DNA of 64,000 nt from Serratia ureilytica (GTDB lineage Bacteria > Pseudomonadota > Gammaproteobacteria > Enterobacterales > Enterobacteriaceae). Below the pieces are notes generated by a model. That model saw only the letters and a list, made by a program, of their open reading frames with translations, made no database searches and was not told the origin of the DNA. This document shows, piece by piece, positions 47,388 to 55,554 of this stretch (its first letter is position 1; each line of letters opens with the position of its first letter). Made by a program: the position numbers and the translations under genes. Where the stretch lies: positions 124,001-188,000 of the forward strand of contig NZ_JABXOF010000007.1 in the NCBI RefSeq assembly GCF_013375155.1. The letters run 5' to 3'.

Positions 47388-47415
47388 TTGACTGACCCGG
47401 CGCAAATGTTACACT
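47388..47415 (+). promoter_or_regulatory. Sigma-70-type promoter of actS
   Basis: TTGACT (47388-47393), 16 bases, then TACACT (47410-47415) form a good promoter. Transcription would start near 47422, after the two upstream in-frame start candidates (47388 and 47406), which supports the TTG at 47463 as the true start of the next gene. Confidence 0.65.
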
Positions 47416-47462
47416 GTGCGGCTGACGCGTATCAGAACCGAAAAGACGATTGGGGACAGGAT

Positions 47463-48218
47463 TTGAGCACAGGAAGCAAGCTGGCAAGGTGGCGCCGCAT
47501 CGCGGTGTGTCTGACATTGGGGCTGCTGTTGGCCGGGTGTTCGGGTAAAAACACCTACAACCGCGACTACGACAAACTGCCGAAGGGCAGCTACACCGGC
47601 AAGTCCTACACCGTCAAACGGGGCGATACGCTGTACTACATCGCCTGGATCACCGACAGCGAAGTCGGCGATCTGGCCAGAATCAACAAGATACGCCCGC
47701 CCTATAATCTGGAAGTGGGGCAAAAACTGCGGCTGAGCGGCGGCGCGCCGACCAAAACCGCCGCTACGCGCCGTAAAACATCCTCGTCTTCCGCCGCGAT
47801 CGCCAAGCAAACGCCGCCGCCGGGCGCCGCACGTTGCTGGCGCTGGCCGACCAGCGGCCGGATCGTGCAGGCGTACTCCAATGCCGATGGCGGTAACAAG
47901 GGCATCGACATCGCCGGTAAACGCGGCCAGCCGATTTACGCTTCCGCCAAGGGCAAAGTGGTGTACGTCGGCAACCAGCTGCGCGGCTACGGTAACCTGA
48001 TCATGATTAAGCACGGCGAAGATTTTATTACCGCCTATGCGCACAACGACACTACTCTGGTGCGCAACGGTCAGGATGTGAAAGCGGGGCAGAAGATCGG
48101 CACCATGGGCAGCACCGGCACCGATTCGGTGTTCCTGCACTTCCAGATCCGCTATCGCGCTACCGCACTCGATCCGCAGCGTTATCTGCCGCCGCAAGGT
48201 TCGTCGCCGTCCTGTTAA
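47463..48218 (+). CDS. actS: Amidase activator ActS (YgeR), LysM/M23 lipoprotein
   Basis: A 251-residue lipoprotein, the same length as E. coli YgeR/ActS, which activates the amidase AmiC during envelope stress. After the signal peptide the lipobox LLLAGC is followed by a LysM domain (YTVKRGDTLYYIAWITDSEVGDLARIN) and a C-terminal LytM/M23 domain (GRIVQAYSNADGGNKGIDIAG to HFQIRYRATALDPQRYLPPQG). The HxH-type zinc ligands of active M23 enzymes are incomplete (GIDIAG where active enzymes have GxDxxxxxG with His), fitting an activator rather than an enzyme. TTG at 47463 follows GGGGACAGGA and lies after the promoter at 47388-47415. Confidence 0.93.
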   Translation: MSTGSKLARWRRIAVCLTLGLLLAGCSGKNTYNRDYDKLPKGSYTGKSYTVKRGDTLYYIAWITDSEVGDLARINKIRPPYNLEVGQKLRLSGGAPTKTAATRRKTSSSSAAIAKQTPPPGAARCWRWPTSGRIVQAYSNADGGNKGIDIAGKRGQPIYASAKGKVVYVGNQLRGYGNLIMIKHGEDFITAYAHNDTTLVRNGQDVKAGQKIGTMGSTGTDSVFLHFQIRYRATALDPQRYLPPQGSSPSC

Positions 48219-48223
48219 CGTCA

Positions 48224-48247
48224 ATCTGGCTCCTTGCGGAGCCAGAT
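48224..48247. terminator. Hairpin between actS and the AraC-family gene
   Basis: ATCTGGCTCC (48224-48233) and GGAGCCAGAT (48238-48247) pair perfectly around TTGC between two convergent genes. T runs are weak on both strands. Confidence 0.7.
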
Positions 48248-48252
48248 GTCAG

Positions 48253-49110
48253 CTATTTCAGCGGCAGGTAAAGATCGGTCACCAGTTCATATTCCGCCAC
48301 CTCGTGCACGAAGTTGTGGTAGTGGAAATAGAGCGGAAAATCGCGCAGCTCCTCGCCGCTGGCCGGCAACCACTCGCGGTACAGATAGTGGGCACTTTCC
48401 GAGAGCCCATCCAGCGAGCCGTGATGGCGCAGCACCGCGCAGCGCCCGGCCGGCAGCGTGCCGTTCACCACGCCAAAGGCGTTGTCCTCCGGGATCGGCG
48501 CAGTGACCTCGCCGCAAATGAAGAAGTGGAAGTCCTGCGCTTCGGTGATGGCCGGATCGTGCGGTGCGATGCCGTAAGTGCGGCTGCTTCTGACCGGCGA
48601 CAGGCCGCTGGTTTTGCGCCACTCGATAAAGCGTGCGGCGGTTTCGTTGACCAGCGCGGGCGGGCCGCTATGTTCGATCATCGCCACCGGCGTGGCAGGG
48701 AAATCGACAATGTCTACCTTCATGGGTTGTTTCCTTTTGTGTTTTGGTTCGGGAAAGCGCTGCTGCCAATCGATCCAGGCCGGCTGTTTGCGAAACTGGC
48801 TCGGCGTTTGGCTGAACGCCTGTTTGAAGGCGCGGCTGAAGGACTCCGGGTTTTGAAAACCGGCGTCCAGCGCGATGTCAATCACCGGCTCCAACGGGTT
48901 ATACGCCAGGCGGTAAGAGGCGCGTTTAAGCCTCATCCACTGGATATAACGCCACACCGAGATGCCGCAATACGCGCTAAACTGGCGTTGAAAATGAAAG
49001 CGCGAAAAATGGGCCACTTCGCTCAGTTTTTCGACGGTGAGCGCCTCGTCCAGGTGGCGGTCGATATAGTCAAAGACCTGCGCAAAGCGCTTTGCATACG
49101 TGTGGGTCAT
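48253..49110 (-). CDS. AraC-family regulator with GyrI-like effector domain
   Basis: A 285-residue regulator. The N-terminal AraC DNA-binding domain (residues about 5-105) has two helix-turn-helix motifs, LTVEKLSEVAHFSRFHFQRQFS and PVIDIALDAGFQNPESFSRAFKQAF. A basic linker (EPKHKRKQPMK) joins it to a GyrI/SbmC-like domain (from about residue 130, VDIVDFPATPVAMIEHSGPP), which often binds small hydrophobic compounds, as in Rob or BmrR-type proteins. ATG at 49110 lies behind GGAGGAG. It is divergent from the Atm1-type exporter gene, so it may control it. Confidence 0.9.
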   Translation of the reverse strand: MTHTYAKRFAQVFDYIDRHLDEALTVEKLSEVAHFSRFHFQRQFSAYCGISVWRYIQWMRLKRASYRLAYNPLEPVIDIALDAGFQNPESFSRAFKQAFSQTPSQFRKQPAWIDWQQRFPEPKHKRKQPMKVDIVDFPATPVAMIEHSGPPALVNETAARFIEWRKTSGLSPVRSSRTYGIAPHDPAITEAQDFHFFICGEVTAPIPEDNAFGVVNGTLPAGRCAVLRHHGSLDGLSESAHYLYREWLPASGEELRDFPLYFHYHNFVHEVAEYELVTDLYLPLK

Positions 49111-49288
49111 GTGATTGTCTCCTCCATGCCTGAACTTTGCCCGAGTCGCCGCCGCTTCTCCTGACGGATGATGCTGAGTTGCCACCGCAGGAAAACGGGA
49201 TGGCTGCGGCGTTCGCCGCCGGCCAGGCCAAACTCATAACCCCCGCGCGGCCATGCGCCGCGAGCCCGACCGAGAAGATGAATATTAC

Positions 49289-51061
49289 ATGATGGATCGT
49301 TCCCGCTTGCTGAAATTCCTGCTGCCCTATCTGTGGCCGAAAGACAACCCGCGGCTGCGGGGGTATTTGGTGGTGGCCTTCGTGTTCATGGTGGCGGCCA
49401 AGGTCAGCACCACGCTGGTGCCGCTGGCCTACAAAGCGATGGTCGATGCGCTGAGCGGCGAGACGGCGAAAATGCTGGCGGTGCCGCTGGGGCTGATCGT
49501 CGCCTACGGCGTGGCGCGGGTGGGCGGCGCGCTGTTTGAGGAACTGCGCAACGTGATGTTTATCCACGTCAGCCAGAACGCCACGCGCCTGTTGGGCGTG
49601 CGGGTGTTTCGCCAGCTGCATGCGCTGAGCCTGCGCTTTCATCTGGAGCGCCAGACCGGCGGGCTGTCGCTGTCTATCGAGCGCGGCACCCAGGCGGTGT
49701 CCACGGTGCTGTCACGATTGTTGTTCTCCATCGTGCCGATCCTGTTCGAGCTGACGCTGGTCACGGCAATCATGTGGCATATGCTGAACGGCTGGTTCGC
49801 GTTGGCGATCCTGACCACGGTCGGCTGCTACATTCTGTTCACCGTGCTGGCGGTGAGCTGGCGCACCCGCTTTCGCCGCGAGCTCAACAAGGCCAACGCC
49901 GACGCCAACAGCAAATCCATCGACAGCCTGCTGAACTATGAGACCGTGAAGTACTTCGGCAATGAAGCGTTCGAGGCTGAGCGCTTCGATCTGTCGCGCC
50001 GGCTGTACGAATACGCCGCCATCAAGAACCAATTCAGTTTTACCGCGATCAACCTGGGGCAAACCGCCATTATCTCGATCGGGCTGATCGTCATGATGGC
50101 CATGGCGGCGCAGGGCATTACGCAGGGGACCATGACGGTCGGCGACTTCGTGCTGGTCAACGCATACCTGCTGCAGCTGTACCAGCCGCTGAACTTCTTC
50201 GGCTTTATCTACTCGGAGGTGCGCCAGGCGCTGATCGACATGGAGAACATGTTCGATCTGCTGCAGGAAAAGCGTGAGATCGTCGATAGCCCGGATGCGC
50301 AGCCGCTGCGCCTCGAGCGCGGCGAAGTGCGGTTCGACGCGGTCAGCTTCGGTTACGACACGCGTCGGCCGATCCTCAAGCAGGTGAGCTTTACCATTCC
50401 GGCGGGCCACACGGTGGCGGTGGTCGGCGCCTCCGGCGCGGGCAAGTCCACGCTGTCGCGCCTGCTGTTTCGCTTTTACGACGTGCAGGGCGGCGCCATT
50501 ACCCTCGACGGCCAGGACATTCGCCAACTGACCCAGGCCAGTCTGCGGCAGGCGATCGGCATCGTGCCGCAGGATACGGTGCTGTTCAACGATACGCTGC
50601 GCTACAACATCGGCTATGGCAAAACCGGCTCCAGCGATGAAGAAATCGAGCGTGCGGCGCGGCTGGCGCATATCCATGATTTTATCGTCGGTCTGCCCGA
50701 CGGTTACGACACCCGGGTGGGCGAGCGCGGGCTGAAGCTGTCGGGCGGTGAAAAGCAGCGAGTGGCGATCGCGCGCACCATCCTGAAAAATCCGGCCATC
50801 CTGGTGTTCGACGAGGCGACCAGCGCGCTGGATACCCAGACCGAGCGCGAAATCCAGGGGCACCTGCGCGAGGTGAGCCGCAACCACACCACGCTGGTGA
50901 TAGCCCATCGGCTCTCCACCGTGGTGGACGCCGATGAGATCATCGTGCTGGAGGCGGGGGAAATCGTCGAGCGCGGGGGGCATGAGTCGCTGTTGGCGGC
51001 GAACGGCCGCTACGCCGCCATGTGGCAAACCCAGTACAGCGAAGAGCAGGAGCCGCGCTGA
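49289..51061 (+). CDS. Atm1/HMT1-type ABC exporter (fused membrane and ATPase domains)
   Basis: A 590-residue half-transporter that acts as a homodimer. Six membrane helices occupy about residues 20-310, with the Atm1-type segments LNYETVKYFGNEAFEAERFD and PLNFFGFIYSEVRQALIDMENMFDLL. The ATPase domain has Walker A GASGAGKST, the signature LSGGEKQRVAIARTIL and Walker B ILVFDEATSALD. Relatives export glutathione conjugates, glutathione-complexed metals or iron-sulfur precursors. Starts at 49289 and 49292 are both possible. The divergent AraC/GyrI regulator suggests induction by a small compound. It converges with betI nine bases later. Confidence 0.92.
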   Translation: MMDRSRLLKFLLPYLWPKDNPRLRGYLVVAFVFMVAAKVSTTLVPLAYKAMVDALSGETAKMLAVPLGLIVAYGVARVGGALFEELRNVMFIHVSQNATRLLGVRVFRQLHALSLRFHLERQTGGLSLSIERGTQAVSTVLSRLLFSIVPILFELTLVTAIMWHMLNGWFALAILTTVGCYILFTVLAVSWRTRFRRELNKANADANSKSIDSLLNYETVKYFGNEAFEAERFDLSRRLYEYAAIKNQFSFTAINLGQTAIISIGLIVMMAMAAQGITQGTMTVGDFVLVNAYLLQLYQPLNFFGFIYSEVRQALIDMENMFDLLQEKREIVDSPDAQPLRLERGEVRFDAVSFGYDTRRPILKQVSFTIPAGHTVAVVGASGAGKSTLSRLLFRFYDVQGGAITLDGQDIRQLTQASLRQAIGIVPQDTVLFNDTLRYNIGYGKTGSSDEEIERAARLAHIHDFIVGLPDGYDTRVGERGLKLSGGEKQRVAIARTILKNPAILVFDEATSALDTQTEREIQGHLREVSRNHTTLVIAHRLSTVVDADEIIVLEAGEIVERGGHESLLAANGRYAAMWQTQYSEEQEPR

Positions 51062-51070
51062 CGCTGCCGT

Positions 51071-51667
51071 TCACACCATCGATGGCGCGGCCTTGAGCCG
51101 TTGTATCACGTACTCGCAGGCGATGCGGTAATCCTGCTGCAGATCGGTGTCATCCCCGGCCAGGCTGCCGCGCAGCCAGAGCCCATCGATCATCGCCGCC
51201 AGCCCGCGCGCCGCTTCGCGCGCCTGCTGCAGCGGCAGCTCGCGGCGGAACTGGCTGCATATATTGGAATAGAGCCGCCGATCGTTGGCGCGCTGCAGGC
51301 GGCGCAGCACCGGCTGGTGCATGCTGGCGGCCCAGAAGTCGAGCCAGGCGCGCATGGAAATGGCGTTGGTTTGACTGGGGTGGAAGTTGCCCTGAATGAT
51401 GGCGCACAGCTGCGACTGGCTGTCGCTCGCTGCCTGAGCGCGGCACTCGGCCACCGCGTCGCGCAGATCGCGCAGGATCTTGCGCATGGTCGCGCTCAAC
51501 AACCCTTCTTTATCGCCGAAATAGTGGCTGACGATGCCGGTCGACAGCCCGGCCTCTTTCGCCACCTGCGACAGGGTGACGCCAGCCAGCCCCACAACGT
51601 TGATGGTCTCGAAGGCGGCGTTAATCAGCTGCTCCTTGCGCTGCTCAGGAATGTCTCTGCGGTACAT
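51071..51667 (-). CDS. betI: BetI-type TetR-family repressor
   Basis: A 198-residue repressor. The helix-turn-helix is LSQVAKEAGLSTGIVSHYFGDKEGLL, nearly the same as the E. coli BetI motif, and the C-terminal domain keeps AWLDFWAASMHQPVLRRLQ and SQFRRELPLQQAREAARGLAAMIDGLWLRGSL. BetI represses bet genes until choline binds. ATG at 51667 follows GAGGAAAAT. An inverted repeat of BetI type lies at 51707-51728 between this gene and the divergent BCCT gene. betB and betA do not follow, so this could be a BetI paralogue controlling only a transporter. Confidence 0.85.
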   Translation of the reverse strand: MYRRDIPEQRKEQLINAAFETINVVGLAGVTLSQVAKEAGLSTGIVSHYFGDKEGLLSATMRKILRDLRDAVAECRAQAASDSQSQLCAIIQGNFHPSQTNAISMRAWLDFWAASMHQPVLRRLQRANDRRLYSNICSQFRRELPLQQAREAARGLAAMIDGLWLRGSLAGDDTDLQQDYRIACEYVIQRLKAAPSMV

Positions 51668-51706
51668 ATTTTCCTCAACTGATAGGCAAATCACACTTTG
51701 AATTTG

Positions 51707-51728
51707 ATTGATTGAACGGTCAATCAAT
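51707..51728. promoter_or_regulatory. BetI-type operator
   Basis: ATTGATTGA (51707-51715) and TCAATCAAT (51720-51728) are perfect inverted arms around ACGG. The site resembles the known BetI operator (ATTGAACG...TCAAT). It lies between betI and the divergent transporter gene and probably governs both. Confidence 0.82.
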
Positions 51729-51825
51729 ACTCTATATGCTGCGAAAATGTCAAATAAATGACGACAGGATGTTAACCAAAAGTTGCATTTAAATCGTCTG
51801 TCTTTCGCATCATGGAAGCCTGCCA

Positions 51826-53370
51826 ATGACAATGAAAACTCCCCCATCGCTTGACGAAGAACCTGTCAGATTGAATGTCCCGGTATTTTTCGGCTCGGCC
51901 GCGGTGATCTTGCTGCTGGGGGCGCTGATTGTGCTGTTTCCCGCCGCCAGCAAACAGTGGCTGAATGTCGCGCAAAGTTGGGTGGCCGACGTGTTCGGCT
52001 GGTATTACATGCTGTTGATGGTCGCCTGTATGGTGTTCGTGTTCTGGCTGGCGCTGTCGCGCTTTGGCCATATTCGCCTCAGCCAGGATGATGAGCCGCC
52101 GCAGTTCAGCTATCCCTCCTGGGTGGCGATGCTGTTCTCGTCGGGCATCGGCATTGCGCTGGTGTATTACGGTGCCTATGAGCCGTTGGATCACTTCCTG
52201 TCGCCACCGGAAGGCGACGGCGGCAGCGTACAGGCGGCGCGGCAGGCGATGGCGCTGACCTTTTTACACTGGGGGCTGCACGGTTGGGCGCTGTATGCGT
52301 TGATCGCCACCGCGCTCGCCTATTTCGCCTATTGTCGCGGTTTGCCGCTGGCGCTGCGTTCGGCGCTATACCCGATCTTCGGCGAGCGCATCCACGGCGG
52401 CGTCGGCCATCTGGTGGACAGCTTCGGCATTCTGGTGACGGTTATCTCGATGGTGACCAACCTGGGGATCGGCGCGCTGTTGGTGAACTCGGGGCTGTTC
52501 TACCTGTTCGACATCCCGCAAAGCACCGGCGTGCTGCTGGCGCTGATCGTGGTGATGATGGTGGTGGCCACGCTGGCGGCGGTCACCGGCGTCGAGAAGG
52601 GCATCGCCATGCTGTCGAACATCAACGTCGGCTTCCTGTGCCTGCTGTTGCTGTTCGTGTTTCTGGCCGGCCCGACGCTGAACCTGCTCAACGGCATGTT
52701 GCAGAACATTGGGGATTATCTGACCTCGCTCGTCAGTCGCAGCTTCGATATGTATCTGTACGGCAAGGCGCGCCAGTGGCAGGGCGCCTGGACACTGTTC
52801 TATTGGGCCTGGTGGGTGGCGTGGGCGCCGTTTGTCGGGCTGTTTATCGCGCGTATTTCCAAAGGCCGTACCATCCGCGAACTGATCTTCGGCGTGTTGC
52901 TGATCCCGCTGGGGTTCACGCTGGCGTGGCTGTCGATCTTCGGCAATACCGCCATCAGTCTGGTGCTGGAGGGCGGGCAAGCGATTCTGGGGCAGGTGGC
53001 GCAAAGCGATCCGCCGATGGCGGTGTTCAAGCTGTTCGAATACCTGCCCTATACCCAGCTGACCGCCGGTTTTGTGGTGGTGATAAGCTTCGTGCTGTTC
53101 CTGACGCCGGTCGATTCCGGCACGCTGATGATAGCGAATCTGTCCTGCCAGGGCGGTTCCGCCCACGATGACGCGCCGGCCTGGCTCCGGGTGTTCTGGG
53201 CGGCGGTCACCACGCTGGTGTGCGCCGGGCTGCTGTACGCCGGCAGTTTCAGCGCGATGCAGACTGCCGTGGTGCTGTGCGGCTTGCCTTTCTCGGCGGT
53301 GATCGTGCTGTACATGCTCAGCCTGCGCAAGGATCTGCGCGGCTACGCCATGAAGCCGGCGCTCCCCTGA
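51826..53370 (+). CDS. BCCT-family transporter (BetT-like, short form)
   Basis: A 514-residue transporter with 12 predicted helices and no long C-terminal tail, ending LRKDLRGYAMKPALP. Family blocks are MLFSSGIGIALVYYGAYEPLDHFLSPP, HWGLHGWALYALIATALAYFAY and LFYWAWWVAWAPFVGLFIARISKGRTIREL. It should import a quaternary amine such as choline or betaine. The BetI operator upstream points to choline-controlled expression. Unlike the BCCT protein at 41507 it lacks the osmoregulatory tail, suggesting a different activation mode. Confidence 0.9.
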   Translation: MTMKTPPSLDEEPVRLNVPVFFGSAAVILLLGALIVLFPAASKQWLNVAQSWVADVFGWYYMLLMVACMVFVFWLALSRFGHIRLSQDDEPPQFSYPSWVAMLFSSGIGIALVYYGAYEPLDHFLSPPEGDGGSVQAARQAMALTFLHWGLHGWALYALIATALAYFAYCRGLPLALRSALYPIFGERIHGGVGHLVDSFGILVTVISMVTNLGIGALLVNSGLFYLFDIPQSTGVLLALIVVMMVVATLAAVTGVEKGIAMLSNINVGFLCLLLLFVFLAGPTLNLLNGMLQNIGDYLTSLVSRSFDMYLYGKARQWQGAWTLFYWAWWVAWAPFVGLFIARISKGRTIRELIFGVLLIPLGFTLAWLSIFGNTAISLVLEGGQAILGQVAQSDPPMAVFKLFEYLPYTQLTAGFVVVISFVLFLTPVDSGTLMIANLSCQGGSAHDDAPAWLRVFWAAVTTLVCAGLLYAGSFSAMQTAVVLCGLPFSAVIVLYMLSLRKDLRGYAMKPALP

Positions 53371-53376
53371 GGCGGC

Positions 53377-53808
53377 TTATTCGTCCGCGCGCGGCCGATG
53401 ATGCACGTATTCGATAATCGTGCCATCCGGCAGGCGCGCATTGAAACAGGCGCCGGTGGGCACTTCCACCGGGCCAAAGAAGATATCGGCGCCGGCGGCC
53501 TGTAGCCGCTGGTGGTAGGGATAAATGTCATCGACCAGCAACGTGCCGACGGTGCTGCGAAAAGGACGCAGGTTTTCTTCCGAGCCTTCCAGGATCAGAA
53601 ATGGCCCCACCGCCGCCAGCACCAGCCGATGCTCGGGGAAGTCGAAACGCATATCCGCTTCCACGCCGTGCAGCTGCTCGTAAAACGCGATGGTGCGGTC
53701 AATCTCGCCTTCGTTGACGTAGACCCGGATCAGCACGCGCGGCTCGCGCAGCGATGAAGAGTCGGCGGTTTTGCGCCAAAAGCCTGCTTCTGTCAGTTTT
53801 GCCGTCAT
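53377..53808 (-). CDS. VOC-superfamily (glyoxalase/bleomycin-resistance-like) protein
   Basis: A 143-residue protein with the two beta-alpha-beta-beta-beta modules of the VOC fold: RVLIRVYVNEGEIDRTIAFYEQLHG at the N-side and TVGTLLVDDIYPYHQRLQAAGADIFFGPVEVPTGACFNARLPDGTIIEYVHH at the C-side. The C-terminal Glu in IIEYVHH is a typical metal ligand, but the usual N-terminal His is not evident. Function may be drug binding or small-molecule isomerisation. ATG at 53808 follows GAGGAATGAGCA. It converges with the BCCT gene six bases away. Confidence 0.82.
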   Translation of the reverse strand: MTAKLTEAGFWRKTADSSSLREPRVLIRVYVNEGEIDRTIAFYEQLHGVEADMRFDFPEHRLVLAAVGPFLILEGSEENLRPFRSTVGTLLVDDIYPYHQRLQAAGADIFFGPVEVPTGACFNARLPDGTIIEYVHHRPRADE

Positions 53809-53903
53809 TGCTCATTCCTCATGGTGGCTCGTTTCCTTGTCATCATGCCGCCGTTTGACGGCAGGGATTAGACCGAGTTGTTATGAACCAGCAGCGTCGG
53901 AAA

Positions 53904-53926
53904 TAAAAAAGCCCCGGTAACGGGGC
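53904..53926 (-). terminator. Rho-independent terminator after the LLM monooxygenase gene
   Basis: On the minus strand GCCCCG and CGGGGC (53926-53911) pair around four bases and are followed by TTTTTTATTT. It lies 40 bases after the stop of the gene at 53967. Confidence 0.9.
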
Positions 53927-53966
53927 AAAGACCCGCTCAGGTCGGAATAGCGGGCTAAAGCGGGCG

Positions 53967-54884
53967 TCAGGCGCGATGGAATTCCGGTAACACCCATTGG
54001 CCGATCTCCTGCATCGTCTCTTCCAGCGGCCGCTGGTTGCGGCGAAAATGCAGGCCGATATGGTTGACCCCGGCGTCACGCATGGCGCTCAGTTCCTGAA
54101 TCAACCCATTGCGGCCGCTTTTGATGCCGAAGCGATGGCGCTGAATCGGCGCGTCGGCGTTATCGGTGAGGTCGAGATGAATAAAGCTGACGTAGGGCTT
54201 GTCACCGGCTACGTTGCGCCAGAGTTTGACCCGCGAAACGTGGTCCGCAGGCGTGCCGGGATACGACAGCCAGCCATCCATATTTTTCCCCACCCACTCG
54301 GGCGTTTGTTGCGCCAGCCCGGCGACCAGCAGCGGCGGCGGCGGCGTGGCCGGCAGCAGGCGCAGTCCCGGTTGCAGTGCACTGTCGGCTTCCCCTTTGA
54401 GAATGCCGACGCTGGCGCGGAAGCTTTCACCGCGCGCGGCGTAATCGGCGCCGAACAGCGGGTACTCCACGGGGCGATCGCCGCTGGCGACGCCGAGCAA
54501 CAGACGATCGCCGCTCAGCGTTTGCAGCGTGGAAGCCGCTTTGCGCACCAGCCACGGCTGCCGCAGCGGCAGCACCACGGCCGCGGTACCGAGCAGAATA
54601 TTGCGCGTCAGGCTGGACAGGTAGCCGAGGTAGGTAAAGGTCTCAAACACCTGCGCGGCGTCGCCGAAGTCCGGATCATACAGCGGCACGTCGCGAACCC
54701 AGGCGGCGCGAAAGCCGAGCTCATCGGCCAGCTTGATGCGCGCAGCGTGTTCGCTCATGTCCGGCACGCCGAACGGCCGCCCGTCCTGCTGGCGTTTCAG
54801 CTGCCCGCTGGTGGACCAATCGTTGTCCAGCGGCAACTCGATGCCGATGGAAAGCGGCTCCCGGGTTAGTCTTTCGATGCTCAT
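53967..54884 (-). CDS. Luciferase-like (LLM class) flavin-dependent oxidoreductase
   Basis: A 305-residue TIM-barrel enzyme of the bacterial luciferase superfamily. Typical segments are LADELGFRAAWVRDVPLYDPDFGDAAQVFETFTYLGYLSS, NILLGTAAVVLPLRQPWLVRKAASTLQTLSGDRLLLGVASGD and the C-terminal GVNHIGLHFRRNQRPLEETMQEI. It uses reduced FMN or F420-like cofactor to oxidise an unknown organic substrate. GGAGTGACAC precedes the ATG. The gene stands alone and ends at a strong terminator. Confidence 0.88.
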   Translation of the reverse strand: MSIERLTREPLSIGIELPLDNDWSTSGQLKRQQDGRPFGVPDMSEHAARIKLADELGFRAAWVRDVPLYDPDFGDAAQVFETFTYLGYLSSLTRNILLGTAAVVLPLRQPWLVRKAASTLQTLSGDRLLLGVASGDRPVEYPLFGADYAARGESFRASVGILKGEADSALQPGLRLLPATPPPPLLVAGLAQQTPEWVGKNMDGWLSYPGTPADHVSRVKLWRNVAGDKPYVSFIHLDLTDNADAPIQRHRFGIKSGRNGLIQELSAMRDAGVNHIGLHFRRNQRPLEETMQEIGQWVLPEFHRA

Positions 54885-55554
54885 GTGTCACTCCGTCTCA
54901 GGCCTTGCGGCGCGGTGTCGAACGATGGCCCGAAGTGTTGCATGGCGCTAAATTGAGATAAACAGCCCTAATCGCAATAGATAATTGCTGTTGCGAGCAT
55001 AATTGCTTTGCAGGATACGGCATGATTGCCGTGATTTACGTCACGCTCTGCGCTTTTGTTATTGTCCAGACGGGGTTATATAACCCCGCCGTTGGCCTTT
55101 CCCTCGTAAGAGTTAGTTTTTTCTGCGGCCTTAAAATAAAACGAGATGATTCAATAGATAAAAATGGCTCTGAAGCGCGAGCGGCGATCATTCAATGCCG
55201 ATAAAAAATTAATAAGCCTGAAGCGTCATCGATGGGATTATTCGCAAATAACGCGCAAACAGGCTTTTTTTAATCGCAAGAAAGTACCGGACATTATTTT
55301 ATATGTATCAAGAACAGAAGGATAAATAACCTGAAGGTGATAATGCGATATTGAAATAGTACCCGTTCAGAATTTCATTTGTCTCTCGAAGAGCGCCGGT
55401 TGACAGACCGCCGGCTTGCGATAATTTTATGCCATTAACATGTTAATGAGTTGTTGTCGTGACGGAGGGCCAATTTCTCTCTTGGCCGAGCGCTTAACAC
55501 ACTTATGCCATGGCGGGTCGCCATTCATAAGTTAACTTATGGACAAATGACGCT
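54885..55554. promoter_or_regulatory. Long intergenic region before the MFS/MoaF pair
   Basis: 670 bp without a credible gene, clearly A+T-richer than the surroundings. Notable sequences: CGGGGTTATATAACCCCG (55071-55088), an 18-bp perfect palindrome; a possible promoter TTGACA (55400-55405) with TAATTT 16 bases later; CATTAACATGTTAATG (55433-55448), a 16-bp perfect palindrome placed where transcription would begin; and the hairpin 55501-55532 described separately. Together they suggest a tightly controlled promoter for the MFS gene. Confidence 0.55.
55501..55532 (+). repeat. Inverted repeat in the leader of the MFS gene
   Basis: ACTTATG (55501-55507) pairs with CATAAGT (55526-55532), and ATGGCG (55510-55515) with CGCCAT (55519-55524), giving a hairpin of 13 base pairs with a small internal bulge. 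It ends 22 bases before the MFS start codon, so it could act as an operator or as an RNA structure affecting translation. Confidence 0.55.

Noticed and set aside
55022-55204. 60-codon frame in the gap before the MFS gene
   Set aside because: No ribosome site, mixed composition and no recognisable features; it overlaps the palindrome at 55071.
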